Shown here piece by piece: positions 40,383 through 48,735 of a stretch of 64,000 nt of DNA. Origin of the DNA: a virus. A program made the translations under genes and the position numbers. Location: IMG/VR virus record IMGVR_UViG_3300025073_000027, positions 1 through 64,000 of that record, one strand, 5' to 3'. The notes below the pieces were generated by a model that saw only the letters and a program-made list of their open reading frames with translations, was not told the DNA's origin and did not search any database. How positions within the stretch are numbered: position 1 is the first letter of the stretch; each line of letters starts with the position of its first letter.

Positions 40383-40592
40383 ATGACAGTAGTAAAAATT
40401 CCTTTTGATAGTGTTACTTATATGATAAATACTTCTGATATTTCAGGAAGTAAAGTAGCAGGTGTTTCAGTAATTGGAGCTAAAGTTTTTGATGTTAATT
40501 CAAAGCGTTGGTATATTAGCGGAAGTGATTTATTTTTAAATGAATTAACTTGGATGACAGGATCTTATACACCTGGAATGCTATTATATTAA
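40383..40592 (+). CDS. Small virion-region protein, 69 aa
   Basis: AAAGGAG site. VAGVSVIGAKVFDVNSKRWYISGSDLF and a final GSYTPGML are beta-rich. Last gene before the structured RNA region. Confidence 0.68.
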   Translation: MTVVKIPFDSVTYMINTSDISGSKVAGVSVIGAKVFDVNSKRWYISGSDLFLNELTWMTGSYTPGMLLY

Positions 40593-40617
40593 ACTATAAA
40601 AGTTAGATTTTATTAGC

Positions 40618-40822
40618 CTTATCTACCAGGTGTAGAAAAAGATCTGATAACGCAAGTGCGTTTAATGTAATTTAGCTTATGTACCAAGTGTACAAAAAGT
40701 AACAGTACCGTTCAATAGAATGTTACCTGCATTTATATTGCCTCGTTTTGTCTATGGGTATACACGTAGACAACAGACCCACGCATGAGTCTGAGAGTGC
40801 TAGAAAAGGCGTGGCTTTTCTA
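40618..40822 (+). ncRNA. Putative structured RNA with tandem hairpins and a kissing loop
   Basis: About 205 nt without a gene fold into seven local hairpins. H1: CTAC/GTAG at 40623-40635. H2: AACGC/GCGTT at 40649-40662. H3: GTAC/GTAC at 40681-40693. H4: GTAACA/TGTTAC at 40699-40726. H5: TTGTCTATG paired with TAGACAA plus two further pairs, 40748-40773. H6: CAGAC/GTCTG at 40774-40793. H7: TAGAAAAG/CTTTTCTA at 40801-40822. H1 and H3 sit in a repeated module (CTTAT-hairpin-AAAAAG, 40618-40641 and 40676-40699) whose closing pair is swapped from C-G to G-C, a compensatory change. The H6 loop has CCACGC (40779-40784) and the H7 loop is GCGTGG (40809-40814), perfectly complementary. Strand is assumed from neighbouring transcription. 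I do not recognise the class; it is neither a tRNA nor a typical group I intron. Confidence 0.75.
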
Positions 40823-40899
40823 TGCTTATAGATTTATTAATGTATAAAATATTATAAATAATTATAAATTATAAAAATAATGTTTGAAAGGATAATAGT

Positions 40900-41868
40900 T
40901 TGGATCAACGACAATACGAATCACTTTATAAAAGGTGGCTAGAAAGAGATCCTTCAAGTAGATTTTGGACAAATGAAATCGCGGTTGAATATAATATGCC
41001 TTCTAGTGAGGCTACTCGTTCAGCTTTAAGGAGATATCGTAAACTTATAGAAAGTGAAGAAAATATAAATAAAACTTTAATTAATAGCAAAACAAGTGTT
41101 GGAAATGCTCGAATTTTAGTTTTTGATTTAGAACTTGCTCCTCTTGTTTGCTATAGTTTTGGACTTTGGGAAGAAAATATTGGAGTTGATCAAGTTATAT
41201 CTGATAATTTTATTATTTCTTGGTCTGCTAAATTATTAAATAATTCTGAAATAATATCTGATGTTCTTACTTCAAAAGAAGCACTTTCTAAAAATGATTA
41301 TAGAATTACAAAAAGTTTAATGGATTTATTAAATTCTTGTCATATTTTAATTGGTCACAATATACAAAATTATGATATTAAAAAATTAAATGTACGATTG
41401 CTTAAAAATAATCTTCCTCCTTTAACAAAACCTCAAATTATAGATACGTTATTAGTGGCGAGACAAAATTTTTCATTTCCATCTAATTCTCTTAAATATT
41501 TAAGTAAAACGTTGGGTATTAGAACTAAGATAGAGACAGGTGGTTTTGACTTATGGCGTAGGTGTATGGAAGGTGAAGAAGAATCATTAAAATTAATGGA
41601 TGAATATTGTCAAGGTGATATATTGGCAAATGAAGATTTGTATTATCGCATTCGACCATTTGTAAAAGGCCATCCTAATTTGTCATTATATTTTGATACA
41701 AATGAAGAACGCTGTCCAAATTGCGGTAGTGAAGAATTAAAACATGAGGGATTTTATTATACTCCTGCTGGTAAATGGGCTAGTTTACGTTGTGAATGTG
41801 GTGCTGTTAGTCGATCTAAGGTAAATGAACTTAATAAAGATAAGAAAAAAAGTTTAAAAGTTAATTAG
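40900..41868 (+). CDS. DEDD-type 3'-5' exonuclease (RNase H-like) with zinc ribbon
   Basis: 322 residues from a TTG with AAAGGA 7 nt upstream. Exo I is VFDLE (D76, E78), Exo II is GHNIQNYD (D159) and Exo III is YCQGD (Y236, D240), the DEDDy arrangement of DnaQ/YprB-type nucleases. The N-terminal 60 residues look like a helix-turn-helix (SRFWTNEIAVEYNMPSSEATR) and the C-terminus has CPNCG...CECG, a zinc ribbon. There is no polymerase domain. Being directly before the terminase genes, it may serve DNA end processing or packaging; that role is inferred. Confidence 0.85.
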   Translation: MDQRQYESLYKRWLERDPSSRFWTNEIAVEYNMPSSEATRSALRRYRKLIESEENINKTLINSKTSVGNARILVFDLELAPLVCYSFGLWEENIGVDQVISDNFIISWSAKLLNNSEIISDVLTSKEALSKNDYRITKSLMDLLNSCHILIGHNIQNYDIKKLNVRLLKNNLPPLTKPQIIDTLLVARQNFSFPSNSLKYLSKTLGIRTKIETGGFDLWRRCMEGEEESLKLMDEYCQGDILANEDLYYRIRPFVKGHPNLSLYFDTNEERCPNCGSEELKHEGFYYTPAGKWASLRCECGAVSRSKVNELNKDKKKSLKVN

Positions 41869-41878
41869 AGGTAAATTT

Positions 41879-42877
41879 ATGGTTGATATTGAAAGTAATG
41901 AACCATTGAAAAAAGGTGTTCGTAGTCGTAGGAAAACAAGTACTAATTTTGAGATTGATCCAAAATCAACTGCGAATGAATTAAAGTCTTGGATATGTCG
42001 TAAGTGTTTACGAAGACGACCTTTGAGAGATTATTATTCTACGGGTGATCCAGAGTGGGATACAACAGGTCATGTTAGTATTTGTCGTTTTTGTGTAGAT
42101 GATGCATTTGAACGATATTATGTTTCTGAAAATAGTTTTGAAAAAACAATTTTGCGTCTTTGTAAAGTTTTAAATTTTAAATTTGATAGTGGAGCAATAG
42201 AAGCAACAAAAAAACAGATTGAAACATCTGAGGCTAAAGGTAAACCCATAAAAGGTATTTTTGGTATTTATAGGAAAAGTTTAAATACCGGTGGTTTTGG
42301 TGGTTATAGGGGAGATGGGGATTTGAGTTATCAAGGAAGCGCAGATTTTGTTCCAACGAATGCATTGCGTGAAACTATTGAATCTCCTGAGGATATTGAA
42401 TATTTTGAAAAATCTTGGGGGCAAGGATTTGAAATTTCCGATTATGCTTTTCTTGAAGAATCTTATGCTAAATGGACTAGAACTACAGAAGTAGATAATT
42501 ATGGGGTAGAAATACTTCTCAGAGAACTATGTCATAAAGAAAACGAAATAAGAAAAGCTAGATTAGAGGGTAGTTCTGTAGATGGCTTAGTGAAAAGTCT
42601 TCAAGAAATTATGAAAAATTCGGCATTGACACCAGCATTACAAAATGCCGCTTCTAATGGTAGAAGCATAGATTGTTTAGGTGTTTGGATAAAAGATTTA
42701 GAAGTTCTATCTCCTGCTGAATGGTGGGAAGATCAACAAAAATATAGAGATATGGATGGAATTACTGAAGATATAGATGATATTAAGCGCAGCATGAAAA
42801 ATTTTGCAACTGGATCTAGAGATTACAACATTAATGATTTAGAAGAAATTAATAATCTTGAAAATGATGAAGATTGA
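41879..42877 (+). CDS. Putative terminase small subunit with zinc finger
   Basis: 332 residues, directly upstream of terL. The N-terminal CRKCLRRRPLRDYYSTG...SICRFC is a four-cysteine zinc site, followed by helical parts and YVSENSFEKTILRLCKVLNF; the C-terminus is acidic. This order (zinc finger, helical body, then terL) matches small terminase or terminase-associated proteins in phages of Gram-positive hosts. Position carries most of the evidence. Confidence 0.65.
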   Translation: MVDIESNEPLKKGVRSRRKTSTNFEIDPKSTANELKSWICRKCLRRRPLRDYYSTGDPEWDTTGHVSICRFCVDDAFERYYVSENSFEKTILRLCKVLNFKFDSGAIEATKKQIETSEAKGKPIKGIFGIYRKSLNTGGFGGYRGDGDLSYQGSADFVPTNALRETIESPEDIEYFEKSWGQGFEISDYAFLEESYAKWTRTTEVDNYGVEILLRELCHKENEIRKARLEGSSVDGLVKSLQEIMKNSALTPALQNAASNGRSIDCLGVWIKDLEVLSPAEWWEDQQKYRDMDGITEDIDDIKRSMKNFATGSRDYNINDLEEINNLENDED

Positions 42878-42896
42878 GTAAGAATAGAGGTTAAAA

Positions 42897-44720
42897 GTGC
42901 CAAGCTATAATAATTTTAGAAATGATTATAAGAGAAGTGTTGAAGGGGCGAATCAATTCAAAAATCCCAAAGTAATGATAAAACAAAGTGACATAAGCGA
43001 AGAACGAAAAAAAAGATTAGTTGATTGGATCACTTTCTATAGGCGCAACGTTCATAGATTTGTGGAACATTATTTTGGTATTAAATTATATCCATATCAA
43101 ATAATATGGTTATATATGATGAGTGTTAGTGATTCGTTTGTAGCTATATGTAGTCGTGCCGTTGGAAAAACATGGCTTCTTGGTGTTATGGCTTGCGCTA
43201 GAGCAGTTTTATATCCTAATTCTGAAATTGTAGTTGTAAGTTCAACTAAAGAACAGGCTGGAATTCTTGTATCAGATAAAATTACCAGTCTTCGTAATGA
43301 TTATCCGAATCTTGCTCGCGAAATATCAAATATAGTTACTAATATGAATAAATGGCAAGTTGATTTTCATAATGGATCAGTGATACGAATTGTGGCTTCA
43401 AGAGATTCAAGTAGAGGTAAAAGGTCTACTTTCACCATTTACGAAGAATTTCGTTTAATTGATAAACTGGTTCTTGATTCGGTGATTAGACCATTTGCTT
43501 ATATTAGGCAAGTTCCATATTTAAAAAAAGAAGAATATAAAAATTATGTCGTATTAATTGAAGAACCGAAAGAGGTTTTTATTTCTTCTGCTTATCATAA
43601 GGGTTTGTGGTGGTTTGAAGAAACCAAGAAGAATATTAAATCGATGATTAAAGGTGAAAATTCTGGTTTTATTGCAATGGATTTTCAAGTTGCTATTCGT
43701 CATCGCATAAAAACGCTTAGACAAATTAAAAATGAAATATCTAAGATGGATGAGATTACTGCCCTTGAGGAATATTATAACATTCCTTGGGGTGAAAGTT
43801 CTGACGCTTATTTTAGATTGAAAATGTTTGAAAGAGCGAGAACAATTAAAAAGGCGTTTTATCCTCAAAGGATGGAAACATATAATCCTAAAAAGAATCC
43901 TTATGGAATTCTTAAGTTGCCGGGGGAATTGAGAGTTGTTACTTGTGATACCGCTCAAAGGGCAGGACGAGCAAACGATTTAAGTATTACTGCTTGTTTA
44001 CGACTTCTTCCCACACATAAGGGATTTTTTCGTGAATTGGTATACATGGAATCATTTTCGGGAGTAGACTCGATAACTCAATCATTGAGAATGAAACAAG
44101 TATATTTTGACTTTGATGCAGATGCTTTAGTTTTAGATGTTGCTGCTGGTGGCGGCGGTCTTCCTATTTATGATCAACTTGGTATTTTAACTAAAGACGC
44201 TGAACGCGGTATTGAATATCCTCCCATGACAATTATTAATCACTCTAGCATAGATAATTCTGAATATGAAGAATTGTTGAAAAGAACTTTGGGTGTAGAT
44301 GCAAAACCAGTTATATATCCGATATCAGCTAACGCTAAATTGAATTCTCTATTGGCAGTAGAAATGAGAGATAAATTACAAAAGAGAATGTTTGGGCTTT
44401 TAGTTGATGAAGTAGTTGCTGAGGATTATTTGATAAGAAATAATAAAGAGTTTATGAAAATTGATGATATAAACGCTAAAAGTTTTTTTACTATGCCCCA
44501 TGTTCAGGTAAGCCTTTTTATAAATGAATGTGTTGGACTTTCGATGTCCATGCTATCGGGCAATCTTCGATTAGTGGAACCTCCTGGTTCAAGAAAAGAT
44601 AGATATGTGGCTATTGCAATGGGGAACTACTATGCATCTTTGTTGGATCAAGAATTGTTAAGAATAAATAGTGATACGACAGATCTTGAGGCATTAATGT
44701 CGGTTACTTTTATAAATTAG
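42897..44720 (+). CDS. terL: Terminase large subunit (ATPase-nuclease)
   Basis: 607 residues from GTG with AGAGG 6 nt upstream. Walker A is CSRAVGKT (85-92, catalytic K91), and the Walker B region is FTIYEEF with E183-E184. The C-terminal RNase H-like nuclease shows VVTCDTA (D351), VLDVAAGGGG (D414) and a later MFGLLVDEVVAED. The protein translocates DNA into the prohead and cuts concatemers. Full length for the family. A terminator-like double hairpin follows. Confidence 0.95.
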   Translation: MPSYNNFRNDYKRSVEGANQFKNPKVMIKQSDISEERKKRLVDWITFYRRNVHRFVEHYFGIKLYPYQIIWLYMMSVSDSFVAICSRAVGKTWLLGVMACARAVLYPNSEIVVVSSTKEQAGILVSDKITSLRNDYPNLAREISNIVTNMNKWQVDFHNGSVIRIVASRDSSRGKRSTFTIYEEFRLIDKLVLDSVIRPFAYIRQVPYLKKEEYKNYVVLIEEPKEVFISSAYHKGLWWFEETKKNIKSMIKGENSGFIAMDFQVAIRHRIKTLRQIKNEISKMDEITALEEYYNIPWGESSDAYFRLKMFERARTIKKAFYPQRMETYNPKKNPYGILKLPGELRVVTCDTAQRAGRANDLSITACLRLLPTHKGFFRELVYMESFSGVDSITQSLRMKQVYFDFDADALVLDVAAGGGGLPIYDQLGILTKDAERGIEYPPMTIINHSSIDNSEYEELLKRTLGVDAKPVIYPISANAKLNSLLAVEMRDKLQKRMFGLLVDEVVAEDYLIRNNKEFMKIDDINAKSFFTMPHVQVSLFINECVGLSMSMLSGNLRLVEPPGSRKDRYVAIAMGNYYASLLDQELLRINSDTTDLEALMSVTFIN

Positions 44721-44761
44721 TAAGTATTTATTAGTAATAAATAATAATTGATTAGATGGCG

Positions 44762-44827
44762 ACAAGAATAGCTAACTTGTTGAAAAGGGGATTCTCTTCC
44801 TAATCCCCTCCATTTGTTTTTTTAATT
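44762..44827 (+). terminator. Double hairpin after terL, leader of the EDxHD endonuclease gene
   Basis: Hairpin 1 is ACAAG/CTTGT (44762-44780). Hairpin 2 is AGGGGATT/AATCCCCT (44786-44793 with 44802-44809), with an 8-nt loop CTCTTCCT, followed by a T-rich tail. Hairpin 2 is structurally matched at 54614-54643 before the other homing endonuclease gene. Confidence 0.75.
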
Positions 44828-44873
44828 TGAGGAAGAATAATTGATAAGAAATATAAAAGGAAGAATGAAATAA

Positions 44874-46247
44874 ATGACTAGTGGAATAAGATATACAGAA
44901 GAACAAGTTATTGATATGATTGAAAATTTTGGTTGTAAATTAGAGAGTTCATATTTGGGAGCAAGAAAAGATGTAACAATAATTTGTGTTTGTGGAAGAA
45001 GATTTACAACTAAATTCTATCGGTTTATAGATAAAAATAATACTCATAGATGCTCAACTTGCGCTAAAAAAATTGCTGCCAAAAAATTAAGGAGTGATTT
45101 TGATGAATTAGTTAGAAATTGTGAAAGTATTGGTTATTTTTATATAGAGGGTGAATATACAACTCGAAATTCACAATTGATATTTGAAGATAGTGAAGGA
45201 TATAAATATAGAGTATCTTATGCTTCAATTTATCATATTTTACAAGGTAAAGTGAAACGTTTGGAAATGTTTAGTTATAATAATCCTTTTACTTTTGAAA
45301 ATATGAAAAATTGGTTAAAGATAAATAAAAACGATTTTGAAATATTGGGTGGTCATTATACAACAAGGAATTCGACATTAATTTCTTATTGTAAAATTTG
45401 CTATAATGAATTTAATTCAAGTTGGATTAATTTAAAAAGTAGAAAATTTTGTCCAGAATGTGAAATAATGGCAATGTCAGATAGATTTAGGTTTAGTGTT
45501 GATAAAGTTAATGAAATTTTAAAAAACGCCGGATATTATTTGGTAAATGGAAATTATGAGGGTTGGGATTCTAAAATGAATCTCGTAGATGATTTTGGTT
45601 ATGAATATTTTTCTTCTATAAATTGTATAATCAAAGGTAGGCTTTCTACTTTTGGAAAAGGAAATCCTTATACCGTTAGTAATATTTGTAAATGGATAGA
45701 AATAAACGAAAAAAATTATAAGTATGTAAAAGGTAAATACATTAATGCGAGAAAGAGAAATTTAATTTTTAATTGTAATAAATGTAAAAACGATTGGAAA
45801 ACTTGTTGGAATGCGATTGAAACTGGTAATTCTTGTCCTAGATGTGGAAATTATTCAAAAGGTGAAACTCGAATAGAAAAATTTTTGTTGAATAATAATA
45901 TTTCTTATGAGAGAGAATATTGGTTTCCTGATTGCAGAAGGTTAATACGTAAACCGTTGGAATTTGATTTTGCAATATTTGATAAAAATAAAAAAATTAT
46001 GATGATCTGCGAATATGATGGTGAGTCCCATTTTATGCCTGTGGATTATGCTGGTAGGGGAGAAGAATGGGCTAAAGAGCAATTAGAGTTATCAAAAGTA
46101 AAAGATGAAATCAAAAATAAATATTGTAAAAATAAGGGTTATAGTTTACTTAGAATCCCTTATTGGGATTTTGATAATATTGAAAAAATACTTGAAGAGG
46201 CATTAAAACCAATTCCATGCCTTAACTTTCAAGGAAAGGAGGTTTAA
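44874..46247 (+). CDS. Zinc-ribbon homing endonuclease, EDxHD/Vsr-like
   Basis: 457 residues. The N-terminal two thirds are repeated zinc-ribbon DNA-binding modules (CVCGRR...CSTC, CKIC...CPEC, CNKC...CPRC) alternating with YTTRNSxL repeats. The C-terminal nuclease starts GETRIEKFLLNNNISYEREY (E331) and continues with EFDFAIF, EYDGESHF (380-387, H386), K-x-K-YC and SLLRIPYWDF, the core of Vsr-like/EDxHD phage homing endonucleases. It is inserted between terL and the portal gene, and its last bases form the portal ribosome binding site (overlap TAATG). This is a selfish, free-standing element. Confidence 0.85.
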   Translation: MTSGIRYTEEQVIDMIENFGCKLESSYLGARKDVTIICVCGRRFTTKFYRFIDKNNTHRCSTCAKKIAAKKLRSDFDELVRNCESIGYFYIEGEYTTRNSQLIFEDSEGYKYRVSYASIYHILQGKVKRLEMFSYNNPFTFENMKNWLKINKNDFEILGGHYTTRNSTLISYCKICYNEFNSSWINLKSRKFCPECEIMAMSDRFRFSVDKVNEILKNAGYYLVNGNYEGWDSKMNLVDDFGYEYFSSINCIIKGRLSTFGKGNPYTVSNICKWIEINEKNYKYVKGKYINARKRNLIFNCNKCKNDWKTCWNAIETGNSCPRCGNYSKGETRIEKFLLNNNISYEREYWFPDCRRLIRKPLEFDFAIFDKNKKIMMICEYDGESHFMPVDYAGRGEEWAKEQLELSKVKDEIKNKYCKNKGYSLLRIPYWDFDNIEKILEEALKPIPCLNFQGKEV

Positions 46248-47860
46248 TGGCTCCAAGAAAAAAGAAAATTGAAACAGAAATAATTACTTCGGAAAATGAA
46301 GAAATTCTTCTTGATAAAGGAACTGTGTGGGATGTTTTAACTTTTGCAAGAAATTTAGTTGGGGGAATGTATCCCGGTTTAATTACGCCAGATTTGATTA
46401 ATGCTCGTATGAAGGATGTTTCTTATTCTCCTCTCGCTGCCACGAGTGATAGTTTAAATCGCGCATTAGCTAATCCAAAAGAATCAGAAGAATCGCTTCG
46501 GAGTTTTATTGAAAATTTTGAAATAGTTTCGATGCCATTTAAGCGAATTTTATCTTATATGTCATCACATTTATCGATGGATCTTCAATATACTGTTACT
46601 AATCCAAAAGTTGATTATAAAAGTACAAAATTTAAAACAGATCAAAGTTCGGTATATGGTTTTTTTGATAAATTTGATCATAAATATTATTTTCGCAATG
46701 CAATCAAACAAATGCTTCGTAATGAATTGTATTTTGCTTCAGTAAGAGATGAAGGAAATAAAATAGTATTACAAGAATTACCATTGCAATTTTGTAAAGT
46801 GACTGCTCGATGGGATTACGGACTCTTGGCATCGTTCAATTTTTATTATTTTTTAATGCCTGGAATAGATATTGATTTATTTCATCCATTTTTTAAAAAG
46901 AAATTTAATGAAATACATAATGGAAGAAATAGAGAATATAACCCTTCCTTGCCCGTAGAATTACGTGGTAACTCACAAGATTACTATTGGGTAGATTTGC
47001 CGCCTGATGTTTGTTGGGTTTTTAAACTTGATACATCTTTAATTACGGCTGTTCCTTATTTTACTGGAATGATGCCTCTTTTGGTGGATGAAGGAATCAT
47101 GAGGGGGCTTCAAAAAGACATAAACATGGCAAGTGCTTCAAAAATGCTATTTGGAGAAGTCCCATTATTGAAGGATACTAAAGCCAGCGTCAAAGACATG
47201 ATTGCGATTGATCCTCAAACACTTGGACAGTTTTTAAGTCTTGTAAAATCGAGTTTAGGGAATGCGGTGAAATTGGGATCTGCACCTTTGCAAAATATGA
47301 CTGCGATATCATTTGATGGCAATGATGAACTTTTGGATAAATGGACTCGAACCATGATGAGTAATTCAGGAATGGATACATCTTTGTTGTATTCTTCTCA
47401 AGTAAAAGCTAATCTTATTGATTCACAATTGAGTTTTGAAAGTGATAGTAAGATAGTAGAACAACAACTTTATCCTCAAATGGCATTGTTTCTTGATTAT
47501 TGGGCAAATAAGAATCTTAAACATTATAAATATGTGTTTCGATTAGAAGGTAATGATTATTATCTTAATCGTCAACAAAGATTTGATCGAGCTATTCAAT
47601 TGGCTGGTTTAGGAATGGTAATGCCTCAATTGTTTTCATCATCGTTGGGTTTAAAACCGCAAGAATTTTATCGAATGCTGGAAGAATCAAAGGCGTTAGA
47701 ATTTGTAGATAAACTAACTCCCATTATACCGGGTTCTCAATTGTCTGGTAAAGAAAATGGACAAGGCAGGCCTCAAAAAAGTGACGATGAATTGGGGGAC
47801 TCTGGCGCACAAACTAGAGAAACGGGGGGGAATATTGCTTCGAAAGGTGGAAAAATATAA
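46247..47860 (+). CDS. Portal protein
   Basis: 537 residues, AAAGGAGG site. Its place between terL and the protease/capsid genes and its composition fit a portal: an N-terminal part with LITPDLINARMKDVSYSP, a central DYYWVDLPPDVCWVFKLD and LLVDEGIMRGLQKDINMASA, and a C-terminal tail rich in Gly, Gln and Ser (SGKENGQGRPQKSDDELG). The portal forms the dodecameric ring through which DNA enters. Assigned from context more than from a motif. Confidence 0.82.
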   Translation: MAPRKKKIETEIITSENEEILLDKGTVWDVLTFARNLVGGMYPGLITPDLINARMKDVSYSPLAATSDSLNRALANPKESEESLRSFIENFEIVSMPFKRILSYMSSHLSMDLQYTVTNPKVDYKSTKFKTDQSSVYGFFDKFDHKYYFRNAIKQMLRNELYFASVRDEGNKIVLQELPLQFCKVTARWDYGLLASFNFYYFLMPGIDIDLFHPFFKKKFNEIHNGRNREYNPSLPVELRGNSQDYYWVDLPPDVCWVFKLDTSLITAVPYFTGMMPLLVDEGIMRGLQKDINMASASKMLFGEVPLLKDTKASVKDMIAIDPQTLGQFLSLVKSSLGNAVKLGSAPLQNMTAISFDGNDELLDKWTRTMMSNSGMDTSLLYSSQVKANLIDSQLSFESDSKIVEQQLYPQMALFLDYWANKNLKHYKYVFRLEGNDYYLNRQQRFDRAIQLAGLGMVMPQLFSSSLGLKPQEFYRMLEESKALEFVDKLTPIIPGSQLSGKENGQGRPQKSDDELGDSGAQTRETGGNIASKGGKI

Positions 47861-47871
47861 GGACATTTCTT

Positions 47872-47976
47872 ATGAAACTTACTCCTATGGATTGGTTAAA
47901 TAGACGTAAAGCGAAGAAAGAAGTTCCAAAAGAAATTCCGAAACAAAGTAATAAAGAGAAAAATAAAAATAAGTAA
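47872..47976 (+). CDS. Small basic peptide, 34 aa
   Basis: 34 codons (begins MKLTPMDWLN) with AAGGA 7 nt before the ATG, just after the portal gene. Lys-rich (about one third Lys) and hydrophilic; possibly a small virion or DNA-binding peptide. Confidence 0.6.
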   Translation: MKLTPMDWLNRRKAKKEVPKEIPKQSNKEKNKNK

Positions 47977-48087
47977 TAAAAGACAAATTTTATTTGTTTT
48001 ATAAATAACAATAAATTTATAGATAACGGTATTGAAAGATGCTGGCCTCGTCTATAAAACTATAAAAAATAATGGAGGAAAAATTTC

Positions 48088-48414
48088 ATGGCTATTTCGA
48101 GTACAAACGTTACAAGATTGAACAAGATGAATCGTGCTGCTAAAGATGCATTGCTTGGAACTCGTTTACAACTATGTGGTGTAATTTCTGGTTCTGTTGG
48201 TGTTTCTACGGCACAGCAAACCGGAAGTGCGGTGACTGTTTATGATGCTCTTGCGACTCAAGGTGGTTATTTGTTTAGTATAAGCACCAATGGGAGTCCT
48301 TTAGACTTGGTGGCTGGATTTAGGGCTGCTCGTTCTGGTGGAAGTCTTACTATCGTTCCCCATGCATCAGGCAGTTACACGGTGGGAGATGCGGTAAATT
48401 ATATAATCTGGTAA
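48088..48414 (+). CDS. Small structural protein, 108 aa
   Basis: GGAGG site. Ala/Gly/Ser-rich and beta-structured after a helical start (TRLNKMNRAAKDALLGTRLQL). Located between portal and protease, so a head decoration or head-fibre protein is likely but not proven. Confidence 0.68.
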   Translation: MAISSTNVTRLNKMNRAAKDALLGTRLQLCGVISGSVGVSTAQQTGSAVTVYDALATQGGYLFSISTNGSPLDLVAGFRAARSGGSLTIVPHASGSYTVGDAVNYIIW

Positions 48415-48471
48415 TATTAGATAGTATTTATCATAATATTAATCTTATAATTTAATAAGGAGTAAAAAAAT

Positions 48472-48672
48472 TTGTATATAATTTCTCCTACTCAAGATCA
48501 AATAGATGAATGGTTTTGTTGCAAGAAAAAGGTTGCTGAATTTTTAGTTAATGAATGCAAAATGCCACTTATACATAAAAATGAAAATAAATATTATTTT
48601 GCTATTACTAAAAAATTAAATGAGGCACTTGATAAAGTTCCATTATGGATGAAATTCTTAGAATTGCTTTGA
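48472..48672 (+). CDS. Hypothetical protein, 66 aa
   Basis: TTG start with AGGAG 9 nt upstream. Contains WFCCKKKVAEFLVNECKMP and a C-terminal helix. Unknown; in the head gene block. Confidence 0.66.
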   Translation: MYIISPTQDQIDEWFCCKKKVAEFLVNECKMPLIHKNENKYYFAITKKLNEALDKVPLWMKFLELL

Positions 48673-48735
48673 GTTATAAAATATTTGTAGAGAAAGAGAA
48701 ACACTTCCTTTCTCTTGAAAGGAGGTATATATTGG

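Noticed and set aside
40618-40822. Group I or II intron, or a tRNA cluster, at the structured region
   Set aside because: No intron-encoded protein, no recognisable intron core and no split gene on either side; no cloverleaf found.
40900-41868. DNA polymerase exonuclease domain as part of a larger polymerase
   Set aside because: The frame ends after a zinc ribbon and the next gene is terminase-related, so it stands alone as an exonuclease.
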